A stretch of 64,000 nt of DNA from Saccharum officinarum (GCA_020631735.1 CM036223.1:14315252-14379251), one strand, 5' to 3'; positions 42,738-54,430 are shown, counted from the first letter of the stretch. A program made the numbers and translations. Notes: a model not told the origin generated them from the sequence alone.

Positions 42738-45700
42738 TGTCACACCCGGTTTTAAGGACAAAACCAGACATACACTATATGTGAAATAAAGTAGACAAAT
42801 CTCACATATAGCCACAGATAAGTGTAATATCAAGAGACAAATGCTTAATATACATAACACAATAGTATAAAATATACCTTAGAGAACAACACAGCGGAAA
42901 GACAACTCCGAACACCGGGTGTAACCTTCACTCCAGGATCAAACTAACTGGTTGATCACAAGCCTAACAATTCCAGAATCTAGGAATCTGGTACCCTTCC
43001 TGAGATGGGGAAATAGCAAGAGTGAGTCCATGTCGAACTCAGCAAATATATCATAGGGTTCATGAGGCTCAAAAGGTTTGACACGGGTTTACTGCGATAG
43101 CTTTTATTAAGTCATCTTTTAGCAATTGAGTAGCAACAAGTTTACCATAAGCCCAAATAACCTCATGATCATGTAAACAAGAACAATGTATAGCAAGAAA
43201 CAATAATCATTAGTGAACATCAATATCATCAGTGTTATCATTATCATCAGCGTTCATCATTTATTCTGTAAGGGTCCAAGGCCACTCGTGACCGTGAGCA
43301 CGGCTGTTATAACAGTTTTACACTCTGCAGAGGTTGTACACTTTCACTGTGAGTCATGTTTACCCATATGCCCGGGATCGCGACTCCCAAAACACTTCCA
43401 AGGTGAGCAGGCAGAGAAACACTATGAAGCCTTTCAAAGGTTCGTCTAACAAGTTAGGGCCGCTAGGTTTCAGAAGTCAGTCCGTGTGATACACCACGCA
43501 GGGATCCACAGTCTGCTTTACCCCATTTGCGCCACAAGGGTAACCTCTAACAAGCTAGAAAAGGTCCTCATACTGAGCTAAAGCCAGAGCCATTTTAGCC
43601 CTCACAGTTGTACTGTAAGTCCCGGATTTTCGTTTACAGATAAGTCCTTATGGAGAGAAACTAGAGCACCATAAAAATAACCAAATATGCTCTAGCCCTC
43701 TTGAGCCATGTTTCTATAAAGAATCTTTTAAACGTTTATTGCATATACCATTAGTCAAGTTATAGATCATGGTTATTTATCTTGAGCGCTAGCATAATAC
43801 TACCCAATGCAATGTTCCATGGTTGTCAAGGTACAAGATACAAAAACTAGGATATCCTTAGGGATAACAAGGTAGACACATGCACATGAATTAAGTATAT
43901 TAAAGGTGAATAGGAAACAAGGATAATCCCATGCTATACTTGCCTTAAATCAAGATCCTTCTTCTGATCCAAATCTTCAATTAATAGCTTCTTGAATCTC
44001 CACGTAAATCTCACCGACTGGACTTGATCAATAAATCACCACACACACATCGAGCAATCATACACGAAGCAAACAATGAATAATAATTAGAACAGTACAC
44101 CAATATAAGAAACAATACGCGAAAAGGTTTTAAAAATGTTCTACGCATTGCTACGAACACGCAGGCGCGAAAAACACGCTAATTGGAGCTACGGTGAAAG
44201 AAACGACTACCGAAAAATTTTGTTATATAAAACGGAAAATTATAGGTTTCATTTGTTTTAACTATATAAAATCATATATATAGGATAAAATACTGTTTAT
44301 AGATATTCAAAAGTGACTTAGGCTAAATTATATTTAAACTTAGAAAACTAAAGGAGAAATCAATAATATTTTATTTATAAATCTAGTTGCACAGTTATTA
44401 ATCAAGTTAGATCTAACTATGAAATTCCAGAGATTTTGATAAATAAAACATTAATACTTGTACGTAGTTCATATTGTTATAAATCCATTGCAATTTGAAC
44501 GGACTAATTCAGAATTAAAACAAATAAATTATGTATTAAACGAGAGATTTTTTTATTAAGGTAATAGATTAAATCTCACATCGGAACTTAAAGATAGAAA
44601 ACCTAACGAACAGTAACATTAATAGTATAACAAGTTTGTAAAACTCTTCTACACGTTACTACAATCACATAGACATAAAGATCCCGAAATTTGGATTTAA
44701 AACGTAAAAGTTATGAGTTTTCTAAGATTTCCTATAGATAAATAATTACTTTAATGTAAACTCGAAAATAAATTATCTCAAACCTACTGTACAGTTCTAT
44801 CATCATGTAGAGCTCGCAAATATGAATCTAACGCAATTTGAATGGATCAAATCGGAGTTAAAACGGAGATTCTACGACTAAAACAAGATCAATGGCAAAA
44901 CTGTAAATAGCTGAAAACGTATTTTTCTTTTTCCGAAACGAATTACGTTTTCAATTAATCAAAACGTATTTTCTGAAGTTACGCGATCAAAATACGCTTT
45001 ACAGAAAGGAAAACGCAAACCGGGAATACGCCTTGGACTGCGGGTTCTATTCTTAAAAATCACAGGGACTCTTTAGCAAATTTGCCGGCCGAACCGGTAT
45101 CTTTGATCCTCGGCCGTTGGATTCAAATCGGACGGATCGGATTGGATCGGGAATCAGCCGGCGGCGGCGCTCGGCCGGAAACGGTCACGACGGTGAGTCC
45201 CGCGGCGGTGCCATGGCCGGACTTGGCTATCTAGCGCTACAAGGCACGAGCTTGCGAAAGAAAAACACCAGCGTGTAGAGTGCATCAACGCGATCTCACC
45301 TAGGGCAAAACTGTGGCCGGGGATGAAGCAAGGAGAGCGTGCGGCTCGGAGAGGCGGGCGGCTAGGGTGGTGCTTCGGGCGTAGCCACCACAGGGCGATG
45401 TAGCTGCGATTTGTGGTTGGATGTGGAGCGGGGAGGTGCGGCGGCCCCATTTTTATAGCCCGGAGCGGCGCTAAGAAAGGAAAGGGATGGATTGGAGAGA
45501 TCGATTCGGATCGGGGAAAGGAGGGAAAGGAATCCGGCGGCGTGGGGAAGAAGATGAAGGTGAAGCCGCTGACGCGTGGGCCCCGGATGTCAGCGTCACG
45601 CCAGGAAAGGAAAACGCGCGCGCGTCGAGTTGAGCCAGCGGCCGCGACTTGGGCTCGGCCCAGGAGGAGGATGCGGGCGCGGAAGAAAACGACGGGCCGC

Positions 45701-46016
45701 ATGCTGAGCAGGCCGAGGCGGCGGACTGCGGGAGGAAAGCGGCCCGAGAGAAGAAAATTTCCTTTTCTTTTTCTTTTTCTAATTTTTCAAAGCCATTTTT
45801 CAAAAGATTTTTAAATTCAATTTGAATTTGACTAAAACCACTCAACACAAAATTTCAAATGCAGCAGCATGAAAGCTCAATCATGTTTCTACCCTTATAT
45901 TTGATTTTTTTTAAATTTATAAAAATTATTATCATTCTAAGTTTGCATGCTCACAAAAATATACAAAAATCATATTTCTCCTATTTTTCTTCTTTTCAAA
46001 ATTTTAGGGTGTTACA
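42738..46016 (-). repeat. 3' LTR of the Gag/protease-only element
   Basis: Left copy of the 3.28 kb LTR pair, next to the PPT at 46017. It holds the GC-rich promoter zone (45080-45760) with a TATA box at 45449, and the block complementary to GTGTACAACCTCTGCAGAGTG (43321-43341). The 182-aa and 133-aa frames in the GC-rich zone overlap on opposite strands and are composition artefacts. Confidence 0.93.
45449..45460 (-). promoter_or_regulatory. LTR TATA box (3' LTR copy)
   Basis: On the minus strand GGCTATAAAAATGG stands before a GC-rich leader with CCGCCGCACCTCCCCGC, a good plant TATA context. In this 3' copy it would drive read-out into the flanking Reina-like remnant and DNA to the left. Confidence 0.6.
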
Positions 46017-46055
46017 ATTCTACCCCCTTAAGATGAATCTCGTCCCGAGATTCGG
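46017..46055 (-). other. Polypurine tract and pre-PPT block of the Gag/protease-only element
   Basis: On the element strand it reads GAATCTCGGGACGAGATTC, ATC, TTAAGGGGGTAGAAT and then the LTR start TGTAACACCC. The block before the tract is nearly the same as in the LARD (6803-6840) and the Tekay-like element (58604-58645). Confidence 0.92.
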
Positions 46056-46171
46056 AAGATGATGATAAAAGAGATAATGACACTTTGTCTTTATTTGTTC
46101 CTCATTTTCCAAATTACTTCTTTCGTGCAGAGTCATGAGACAGTTTCTCATATCCTGACTGACTAATCTGC

Positions 46172-46969
46172 CTAAACATAATCATCTCTCCAATTGAGCT
46201 CCTCCAATATTGTTTGTTCCTCTGCTATGACTTCTGTAAACTCATGATCCACTTTGCTATCCTCGGTGTACCTATCTTCTAATTGATCATTCTCGTCTTC
46301 CTCAGGTACGAGTCGACCACCTTGATACTCAATTCTTTTCCTAGATGGTGTTGTTAAGAGCATTGTGCACCGAGTACCATGAATCACTCCTTTATGTGCA
46401 CAGAGCCATCCATTACCGAGAACCACGCGAATTTTAAGTGACTCCAACACAATGAGTGTTGCGGTGAATTTTTCCTTGTTTATGACAAGACTGACATTCG
46501 GGCATATCTGATCTGCCTGCATTTCTCCCACTGGGGTTTGAACTAGCAAAGGCCTCCTCATTGGACACTTCACCATCTTGCATGTCTCTACCATGTCGGC
46601 GGAAATGAAAGAATGCGAAGCACTAGGGTCAAATAAAGCAAAAACTTGTACTGAACTTACTTGAATATAACCTCCCACTACTTTGGTAACTCCATGAATT
46701 TTATCCATATCCACATTGCTCAGTCTTCCATTGATATAGTTTAGCTGCGCTTTGCTTCCTTGAGCAGGCTTCTTATGGACTTTCCTTTTTCGCTTTCGTC
46801 GTTGTGGATTCTGACTTAGTTCACTCCCAACTTGCTCTTCAACATTGTTGTTTTGATAGTGCTCAGCTTCATCATACCCATAACATCCTTCAATGGCAGA
46901 AACATCAGTCTTTTCCCACATATCAGTGCGAGACGTCATATAGGACTCCTGAGTCATGAGACACGACAC
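46172..46969 (-). CDS. Second retropepsin-like ORF, 265 aa, probably inactive protease
   Basis: Residues 76-215 parallel the protease module of the upstream ORF (48041-49261): YINGRLSNVDMDKIHGVTKV matches YIHRRLKHVDISTIPGAKEV, followed by ALFDPSASHSFIS with the candidate catalytic Asp at residue 114 and the late motif VVLGNGWL. The canonical DSG/DTG triad is DPS here, and the Asp of the usual ILGMDWL motif is Gly, so catalysis is doubtful. A basic stretch (RRKRKRKVHKK, residues 57-67) precedes it and the C-terminus is acidic. There is no zinc knuckle. The uninterrupted frame suggests it is either still selected or recent. It could be a decoy, a processing partner, or a leftover of the parent element's Gag-Pol junction. 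Confidence 0.6.
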   Translation of the reverse strand: MSCLMTQESYMTSRTDMWEKTDVSAIEGCYGYDEAEHYQNNNVEEQVGSELSQNPQRRKRKRKVHKKPAQGSKAQLNYINGRLSNVDMDKIHGVTKVVGGYIQVSSVQVFALFDPSASHSFISADMVETCKMVKCPMRRPLLVQTPVGEMQADQICPNVSLVINKEKFTATLIVLESLKIRVVLGNGWLCAHKGVIHGTRCTMLLTTPSRKRIEYQGGRLVPEEDENDQLEDRYTEDSKVDHEFTEVIAEEQTILEELNWRDDYV

Positions 46970-48040
46970 TTCCTGTCATCAAGTGACCAACATCAGCAAT
47001 CACGAGCAAGTATAGATGATCATAATCATAAGCTATTTAAAGGGACAACTCTCGCCTCCGTGGATCCAGAATTATCAACCTTGTATATAGACATTTCTTG
47101 CTTGAGAGTGGCAACTCAATCATGGAAACTAAACAATACTTTCAAATAAAGAATTAAAACTTAATAAACCTTCTTTGCATTGGCTACCCCCCTTAAAATA
47201 AGAGACACCAAATAGGGTAGCTTGAACCCTTCTTCTAGATGAGCTAAAAAGTGTTCTGACATCCCAATGATACTCTTGTACATGGGTAAGAACAAGAAAT
47301 CTGAAATTTCTCGCGAGCAGAAAATCAGCAGTGCAGTAAAACAGCTGTAACTCTCATTCTGTTAATCCAATGAAGCTGTAGTTTACACCGATGGAAAGCT
47401 TATAAAATTCTCTACAACTTTCTTATAGAACATACTTCCAGATTCTGTAGATGACTTGGTCGAAAACAACACATAACAGATTCTGTTCCAGGTTTCAGAC
47501 AGCACAGTTGCATCGTCTTGTGATTTTTGTATCTCCCAATCCAAAATAGCTATGAGGGTAGTTCTTGCATTTAGAGAGAGATGTTGAAGTCCACTCTTGT
47601 TCAGAATTTTCTCATGATTTTTGGTCTTTCAAGAACAGAGATATAAGTTGATAAAGACAGGCTGCTCCGAAAGACAAGATATAGAAAGCAGGAGATAACC
47701 AAAACCCAACTATTTATTTCATTAATCCTTATACCTCATACATATAAACTAAATGAAATCATGGTCAAAGCCCACGAGATCATTCCACTCATTACAAAAT
47801 TCCAACTCAAGCATAAACATAAGCACAAAGCAACTAAACACTTAAATGTTCATTAGTCACACATTAAGACGACTCAACTTGGCTACTAACAGTTTTATTA
47901 CACGGGACATAACTCCTATTCCTTAAACATGGTGTGATTGTAGCAGCATCCAGAGTAGATAACGTCTCTTACATTCCTTATTGCTTTATATGGACATCTG
48001 AATCTCTGCATCCCTCTTTACCATTCTTATAACTCATACC
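46970..48040 (-). other. Non-coding interior between the two ORFs
   Basis: About 1 kb without an open frame or domain. The minus strand has AGTTGTAGAGAATTTTATAAGC-like text that also occurs in the solo LTR (28100-28125), so part may derive from LTR-like or host-type sequence. It stands where RT and integrase would lie in an autonomous element. Confidence 0.55.
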
Positions 48041-49261
48041 TTAAGATGGATCAACCTGGTATCCCTCCGGTGTAGATTTAATACCCTCATACTCAATCCT
48101 TTCTCCTAAAAGTGTAGTTAGAAACACTGAACATTGGGCATACTCAATCACTCCTTTACAAGTAGATAACCAGTCTATTCCAAGGATAACATCAATGCCC
48201 ATTAATTCTAAAACAATGAGATTTACCTTAAAATTTACCCCATTTATGTCAAGACTAACTTTTGGGCATACACGGTCTGCCTTTATTTCACCTCTTGGAG
48301 TTTTAATCATCACTGTTTTCCCCCTTGGAAGCATAAGTATGTTATGATCTTTTACATATTGTCTAGATATGAACGAATGTGAGGCACTGGGGTCAAACAA
48401 AACCTTGGCATTTCCTGAACTTACTGGAATTGATCCAAACACGACCTCCTTAGCTCCAGGAATGGTGGAAATATCCACATGTTTCAACCTTCTATGGATG
48501 TAATTTCTCTTTAATTTATTTCCCTGCACATGCTCCTTTTGGATGTCCTGTCCTGGGTCTTGCTGTTGTTGATTCTTCTGGGGGCAAGATTTGATATAAT
48601 GTCCTTCCTGCTGGCAATGATAACACTTTCTCTTAGCTGGATCTTTTGTGATGTCATACTCCAAGGAACTGTTGTTTGGTATGCTGCGATCTTGCTGGCC
48701 ATAAAAGTTCACCTTCGTCCCTTTGGCTTGTATCCTAGCTTGTTTGGCCTTTTGGGGTTGATACTCCTTATAGGTAATTGTCCACCCATCTATGACTACT
48801 TCATGGGGAGTAGTTTTAGCGGAAGGGGCTTCTAACTCTTCAGGGTTTGGATTTGTTTGACAGGGGATCAGGGCTGCATGTGACAATGTAGTATAACTCG
48901 CTTGCTGATTGCTTTCCACAAGTGGTTCTAATGAGATTGCCTTTCTCTTCTTGTCCATGTTGATCGCAAAATTTGGTTCCACCTTGACTTTCCCCTTATT
49001 AGACTCGTTTCGAAGACAGGGAAAACCATAATGCTTACAGCAGTGACATTGTTCCTGCTCTCCAAATGCCTTACTATCAACATCTTTATTGGATTTCATA
49101 TTCTTCCAAGCTTCTACTACTTGTATCTTCTCTGACCCCTTGGATATATTGGCTTGACCTTGAGATAAGCATCGTTGAGAATTCCCATGTTGAGCCATTT
49201 CTTCTAGTAATTGGTTTTGCATCGCTAATGGTTTCTTGTCAAAAGTGAGCAAGAGCGACAC
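48041..49261 (-). CDS. Gag nucleocapsid-protease protein, 406 aa
   Basis: Residues 213-226 CYHCQQEGHYIKSC form a CX2CX4HX4C zinc knuckle, the RNA-binding motif of Gag nucleocapsid. Residues 287-299 VLFDPSASHSFIS carry the retropepsin active-site Asp (290) with DPS in place of DSG, and ILGIDWL (359-365) is the second protease hallmark. The N-terminal 200 residues show no clear capsid (Retrotrans_gag) domain but an extra Cys/His cluster (QCHCCKHYGFPC, 71-82). Start chosen as the first Met, 230 bp after the primer site. The frame ends at 48041 without continuing into RT. It would act in the cytoplasmic particle, binding its own RNA; particle formation probably uses the capsid of a helper element. 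Confidence 0.82.
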   Translation of the reverse strand: MSLLLTFDKKPLAMQNQLLEEMAQHGNSQRCLSQGQANISKGSEKIQVVEAWKNMKSNKDVDSKAFGEQEQCHCCKHYGFPCLRNESNKGKVKVEPNFAINMDKKRKAISLEPLVESNQQASYTTLSHAALIPCQTNPNPEELEAPSAKTTPHEVVIDGWTITYKEYQPQKAKQARIQAKGTKVNFYGQQDRSIPNNSSLEYDITKDPAKRKCYHCQQEGHYIKSCPQKNQQQQDPGQDIQKEHVQGNKLKRNYIHRRLKHVDISTIPGAKEVVFGSIPVSSGNAKVLFDPSASHSFISRQYVKDHNILMLPRGKTVMIKTPRGEIKADRVCPKVSLDINGVNFKVNLIVLELMGIDVILGIDWLSTCKGVIEYAQCSVFLTTLLGERIEYEGIKSTPEGYQVDPS

Positions 49262-49488
49262 AATTCAGTCCTCTCAACCTCTGAAATCCATAGTCTTCTC
49301 GTCACGAGCCGTCTAATAGACAAGGAGAAAAGGTTCAAAATAGAGACAAGGTTTTTATAACAGAACAGGGATAGAATTAAGCATAACTTTGAGAAAATAA
49401 CAAAGTTAAAGAGAAGCAAGAAATAGGCAACAATGAGAACATGCTAAACGTCCAGTTCTAACTAGGCTTGCGTCCTACAGTCAGCATT

Positions 49489-49500
49489 GCTCTGATACCA
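49489..49500 (-). other. Primer-binding site, tRNA-iMet type
   Basis: The + strand GCTCTGATACCA is the complement of TGGTATCAGAGC, three bases inside the right LTR. It sets the element's orientation (minus) and identifies 49504-52784 as the 5' LTR. Confidence 0.94.
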
Positions 49501-49503
49501 CTC

Positions 49504-52500
49504 TGTCACACCCGGTTTTAAGGACAAAACCAGACATACACTATATGTGAAATAAAGTAGACAAATCTCACATATAGCCACAGATAAGTGTAATATCAAG
49601 AGACAAATGCTTAATATACATAACACAATAGTATAAAATATACCTTAGAGAACAACACAGCGGAAAGACAACTCCGAACACCGGGTGTAACCTTCACTCC
49701 AGGATCAAACTAATTGGTTGATCATAAGCCTAACAATTACAGAATCTAGGAATCTGGTACCCTTCCTGAGATGGGGAAATAGCAAGAGTGAGTCCATGTC
49801 GAACTCAGCAAATATATCATAGGGTTCATGAGGCTCAAAAGGTTTGACACGGGTTTACTGCGATAGCTTTTATTAAGTCATCTTTTAGCAATTGAGTAGC
49901 AACAAGTTTACCATAAGCCCAAATAACCTCATGATCATGTAAACAAGAACAATGTATAGCAAGAAACAATAATCATTAGTGAACATCAATATCATCAGTG
50001 TTATCATTATCATCAGCGTTCATCATTTATTCTGTAAGGGTCCAAGGCCACTCGTGACCGTGAGCACGGCTGTTATAACAGTTTTACACTCTGCAGAGGT
50101 TGTACACTTTCACTGTGAGTCATGTTTACCCATATGCCCGGGATCGCGACTCCCAAAACACTTCCAAGGTGAGCAGGCAGAGAAACACTATGAAGCCTTT
50201 CAAAGGTTCGTCTAACAAGTTAGGGCCGCTAGGTTTTAGAAGTCAGTCCGTGTGATACACCACGCAGGGATCCACAGTCTGCTTTACCCCATTTGCGCCA
50301 CAAGGGTAACCTCTAACAAGCTAGAAAAGGTCCTCATACTGAGCTAAAGCCAGAGCCATTTTAGCCCTCACAGTTGTACTGTAAGTCCCGGATTTTCGCT
50401 TATAGATAAGTCCTTATGGAGAGAAACTAGAGCACCATAAAAATAACCAAATATGCTCTAGCCCTCTTAAGCCATGTTTCTATAAAGAATCTTTTAAACG
50501 TTTATTGCATATACCATTAGTCAAGTTATAGATCATGGTTATTTATCTTGAGCGCTAGCATAATACTACCCAATGCAATGTTCCATGGTTGTCAAGGTAC
50601 AAGATACAAAAACTAGGATATCCTTAGGGATAACAAGGTAGACACATGCACATGAATTAAGTATATTAAAGGTGAATAGAAAACAAGGATAATCCCATGC
50701 TATACTTGTCTTAAATCAAGATCCTTCTTCTGATCCAAATCTTCAATTAATAGCTTCTTGAATCTCCACGTAAATCTCACCGACTGGACTTGATCAATAA
50801 ATCACCACACACACATCGAGCAATCATACACGAAGCAAACAATGAATAATAATTAGAACAGTACACCAAACATAAGAAACAATACGCGAAAAGGTTTTAA
50901 AAATGTTCTACGCATTGCTACGAACACACAGGCGCGAAAAACACGCTAATTGGAGCTACGGTGAAAGAAACGACTACCGAAAAATTTTGTTATATAAAAC
51001 GGAAAATTATAGGTTTCATTTGTTTTAACTATATAAAATCATATATATAGGATAAAATACTGTTTATAGATATTCAAAAGTGACTTAGGCTAAATTATAT
51101 TTAAACTTAGAAAACTAAAGGAGAAATCAATAATATTTTATTTATAAATCTAGTTGCACAGTTATTAATCAAGTTAGATCTAACTATGAAATTCCAGAGA
51201 TTTTGATAAATAAAACATTAATACTTGTACGTAGTTCATATTGTTATAAATCCATTGCAATTTGAACGGACTAATTCAGAATTAAAACAAATAAATTATG
51301 TATTAAACGAGAGATTTTTTTTATTAAGGTAATAGATTAAATCTCACATCGGAACTTAAAGATAGAAAACCTAACGAACAGTAACATTAATAGTATAACA
51401 AGTTTGTAAAACTCTTCTACACGTTACTACAATCACATAGACATAAAGATCCCGAAATTTGGATTTAAAACGTAAAAGTTATGAGTTTTCTAAGATTTCC
51501 TATAGATAAATAATTACTTTAATGTAAACTCGAAAATAAATTATCTCAAACCTACTGTACAGTTCTATCATCATGTAGAGCTCGCAAATATGAATCTAAC
51601 GCAATTTGAATGGATCAAATCGGAGTTAAAACGGAGATTCTACGACTAAAACAAGATCAATGGCAAAACTGTAAATAGCTGAAAACGTATTTTTCTTTTT
51701 CCGAAACGAATTACGTTTTCAATTAATCAAAACGTATTTTCTGAAGTTACGCGATCAAAATACGCTTTACAGAAAGGAAAACGCAAACCGGGAATACGCC
51801 TTGGACTGCGGGTTCTATTCTTAAAAATCACAGGGACTCTTTAGCAAATTTGCCGGCCGAACCGGTATCTTTGATCCTCGGCCGTTGGATTCAAATTGGA
51901 CGGATCGGATTGGATCGGGAATCAGCCGGCGGCGGCGCTCGGCCGGAAACGGTCACGACGGTGAGTCCCGCGGCGGCGCCATGGCCGGACTTGGCTATCT
52001 AGCGCTACAAGGCACGAGCTTGCGAAAGAAAAACACCAGCGTGTAGAGTGCATCAACGCGATCTCACCTAGGGCAAAACTGTGGCCGGGGATGAAGCAAG
52101 GAGAGCGTGCGGCTCGGAGAGGCGGGCGGCTAGGGTGGTGCTTCGGGCGTAGCCACCACAGGGCGATGTAGCTGCGATTTGTGGTTGGATGTGGAGCGGG
52201 GAGGTGCGGCGGCCCCGTTTTTATAGCCCGGAGCGGCGCTAAGAAAGAAAAGGGATGGATTGGAGAGATCGATTCGGATCGGGGAAAGGAGGGAAAGGAA
52301 TCCGGCGGCGTGGGGAAGAAGATGAAGGTGAAGCCGCTGACGCGTGGGCCCCGGATGTCAGCGTCACGCCAGGAAAGGAAAACGCGCGCGCGTCGAGTTG
52401 AGCCAGCGGCCGCGACTTGGGCTCGGCCCAGGAGGAGGATGCGGGCGCGGAAGAAAACGACGGGCCGCATGCTGAGCAGGCCGAGGCGGCGGACTGCGGG

Positions 52501-52784
52501 AGGAAAGCGGCCCGAGAGAAGAAAATTTCTTTTCTTTTTCTTTTTCTAATTTTTCAAAGCCATTTTTCAAAAGATTTTTAAATTCAATTTGAATTTGACT
52601 AAAACCACTCAACACAAAATTTCAAATGCAGCAGCATGAAGGCTCAATCATGTTTCTACCCTTATATTTGATTTTTTTTAAATTTATAAAAAATTATTAT
52701 CATTCTAAGTTTGCATGCTCACAAAAATATACAAAAATCATATTTCTTCTATTTTTCTTCTTTTCAAAATTTTAGGGTGTTACA
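49504..52784 (-). repeat. 5' LTR of the Gag/protease-only element
   Basis: Right copy of the pair, 3281 bp, nearly identical to 42738-46016. It carries the active-position promoter (TATA at 52218) and GTGTACAACCTCTGCAGAGTG on the element strand (about 50087-50108). Confidence 0.93.
52218..52229 (-). promoter_or_regulatory. TATA box of the 5' LTR promoter
   Basis: The + strand TTTTTATAGCCC reads GGGCTATAAAAA on the element strand. Transcription would start about 30 nt downstream (near 52190) and run left through the 5' UTR to the primer site at 49500, leaving a leader of more than 2.6 kb before the Gag ORF. Confidence 0.65.
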
Positions 52785-53870
52785 CAACTCCAAGCGATAA
52801 GCCACCTGCCAATTTTCTCAAGAACTTTGTAAGGACCGAAGTACTTGTTTGCCAATTTTGGGTATGGTCTGTTGGCGATGGAAGACTGAGTGTAAGGTTG
52901 CAGTTTAAGCAGCACCATGTCACCCACTTGGAACTGCAGATTAGAATGTTTCTTGTCTGCCATTGTCTTCATCCTATTCTGAGCAACAGCAAGATGTTGT
53001 TTGAGGGACTAGAGATGAAGCTCTCAATGTACGATTAACTCAGAAACTGCTAGTGGTGTGTCATGTTGTAGAGTTGGTGGTGCTCCAATCTGTGCCTCGA
53101 CCCCATAGAGAGCTTTGAAAGGTGAGCAACCGAGTGAGGTGTGGTAAGGGGAATTATACCACAACTCAGCGAGAGAAAGCCAAGATTTCCATGTCTTTGG
53201 AGCCTCCTGCACAGCACACCACAAGTACATCTCCAGGCATTGATTGACCCTTTTGGTCTGGCCATCGGTTTGGGGATGATAAGTTGTACTGAGCTGCAAC
53301 TTCACCTTGTAGAGTTTAAACAAATGTTTCCATAATGCACTCACAAAAATAGTGTCTCTGTCAGTGACAATAGAATGAGGCAGGCCATGTAATTTGACAA
53401 TATTATCCATGAAAAGCTGAGCAATGTCAGATGCTGTGTATGGAGACGTACTTGTGGTGTGCTGTCAACCACCACCAGTATAACAGTATAGCCCTGTGAC
53501 TTTGGCAGACCTTCGATAAAATCCATGGACAAATCCATCCAAACTCCTTTAGGAATTGGCAAAGGTTGGAGAGGGCCTGCTGGATGTGTGTTAGTATGTT
53601 TGGCCTACTAACAGATGGCACACTGCTTAATGTATTCCTCCACAGATTGCTTCATTCCTTTCCAGGCAAACTGTGATTTGAGTCTTTGATAAGAAGCTTT
53701 AGTCCCTGAATGCCCACCTATGGCACTAGAGTGGAAAGGTGCAATCAACTTGGTTTGCAGGGCTGAGTTCTGACCAATCCAAATTTTGGAGTGTTTCTTG
53801 ATGAGTCCATCCTGAAGACTATACCCAGCTGAATTGGGACTGGTGATTGCTAATTGAGTCAACAGTTGTT
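52785..53870 (-). pseudogene. Reina-like integrase (core and zinc finger), inactivated
   Basis: In minus-strand order: zinc-binding part HSSAIGGHSGTKASYQRL ... QCAIC (53608-53862), core with [14 protein letters not shown] (first Asp, about 53530) and [11 protein letters not shown] (second Asp, about 53350), then STTYHPQTDGQTKRVNQCLE. The third catalytic residue, normally Glu in QTERVN, is Lys here. The C-terminal part (VGDMVLLKLQPY, NKYFGPYKVLEKIG) runs into the inserted LTR at 52784; its continuation is at 42737. Frameshifts separate the parts. Originally it inserted element DNA into the genome. Confidence 0.85.
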
Positions 53871-54430
53871 GAGCCCGGGGGTCAGTTGCATAGGAGTTGA
53901 TGACTTCCTAAACCCAATCTGGTTTCACCATGGAAACATCTTGGAGGGTTTGGAGGCGAGCAATCCTTTATAGGGCATCTGCAACTACATTGTCTTTTCC
54001 TTTCTTGTAGATTATTTTGATCAAACTGCAATCCCATGAGTCTTGTCATAGCCTTCCTCTGCATTTTAGAGTGCAGGTTTTGCTCTGTTAAATAAGACAG
54101 TGACTTATGGTATGTTAAGATGATGAACTTCTACCTTTGTAGATAATGTCTCCATTTCTCAACTGCCATAATCAGGGCCAAGAATTCTTTTTCATATATA
54201 GACAGAGACCTGTGCTTGTCACCTAAGGCTTTGCTCAGAAATTCTATGGGTCTACCCTATTGCATCAATACTGCTCCAATACCTTCCCCACATGCATCAG
54301 TCTCCGCTTGAAATGGAAGGTTAAAATCTGGTAGTGTCAAGACTGGGGTTGTGGTCATGGCCAGTTTAAGCTGATCAAATGCTTCTTGTGCTTAATCTGT
54401 CCACTGAAAAGTCTTCTGTCTTAGGAGGTT
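53871..54430 (-). pseudogene. Reina-like RNase H region
   Basis: On the minus strand, between the RT and integrase parts, the text includes [18 protein letters not shown] (RNase H start with the Asp of TDAC) and ALGDKHRSLSIYEKEFLALI followed by MAVEKWRHYLQ. Stop codons interrupt it in several places. It degraded the RNA strand during reverse transcription. Confidence 0.75.

Larger units (their letters stand above)
42738..52784 (-). mobile_element. Young Gag/protease-only Gypsy element (TR-GAG-like), 10.0 kb
   Basis: The LTRs 42738-46016 and 49504-52784 differ at only about 20 sites by eye. Both start TGTCACACCCGG and end TTAGGGTGTTACA on the + strand. The target duplication CAACT is perfect (42733-42737 and 52785-52789). 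On the minus strand a tRNA-iMet primer site follows the right LTR and a PPT precedes the left LTR. The 3.5 kb interior encodes a nucleocapsid/protease ORF and a second protease-like ORF but no RT, RNase H or integrase. It is therefore non-autonomous, mobilised in trans, and recent. Confidence 0.93.

Noticed and set aside
45154..45814. Open frames of 182 and 133 aa on opposite strands (and copies at 51922-52549)
   Set aside because: They overlap in a GC-rich LTR promoter, are Arg/Pro/Ser-rich on both strands and have no domain: composition artefacts.
46172..49261. Host aspartic protease gene
   Set aside because: The retropepsin motif follows a Gag zinc knuckle and the frames lie between paired LTRs with PBS and PPT.
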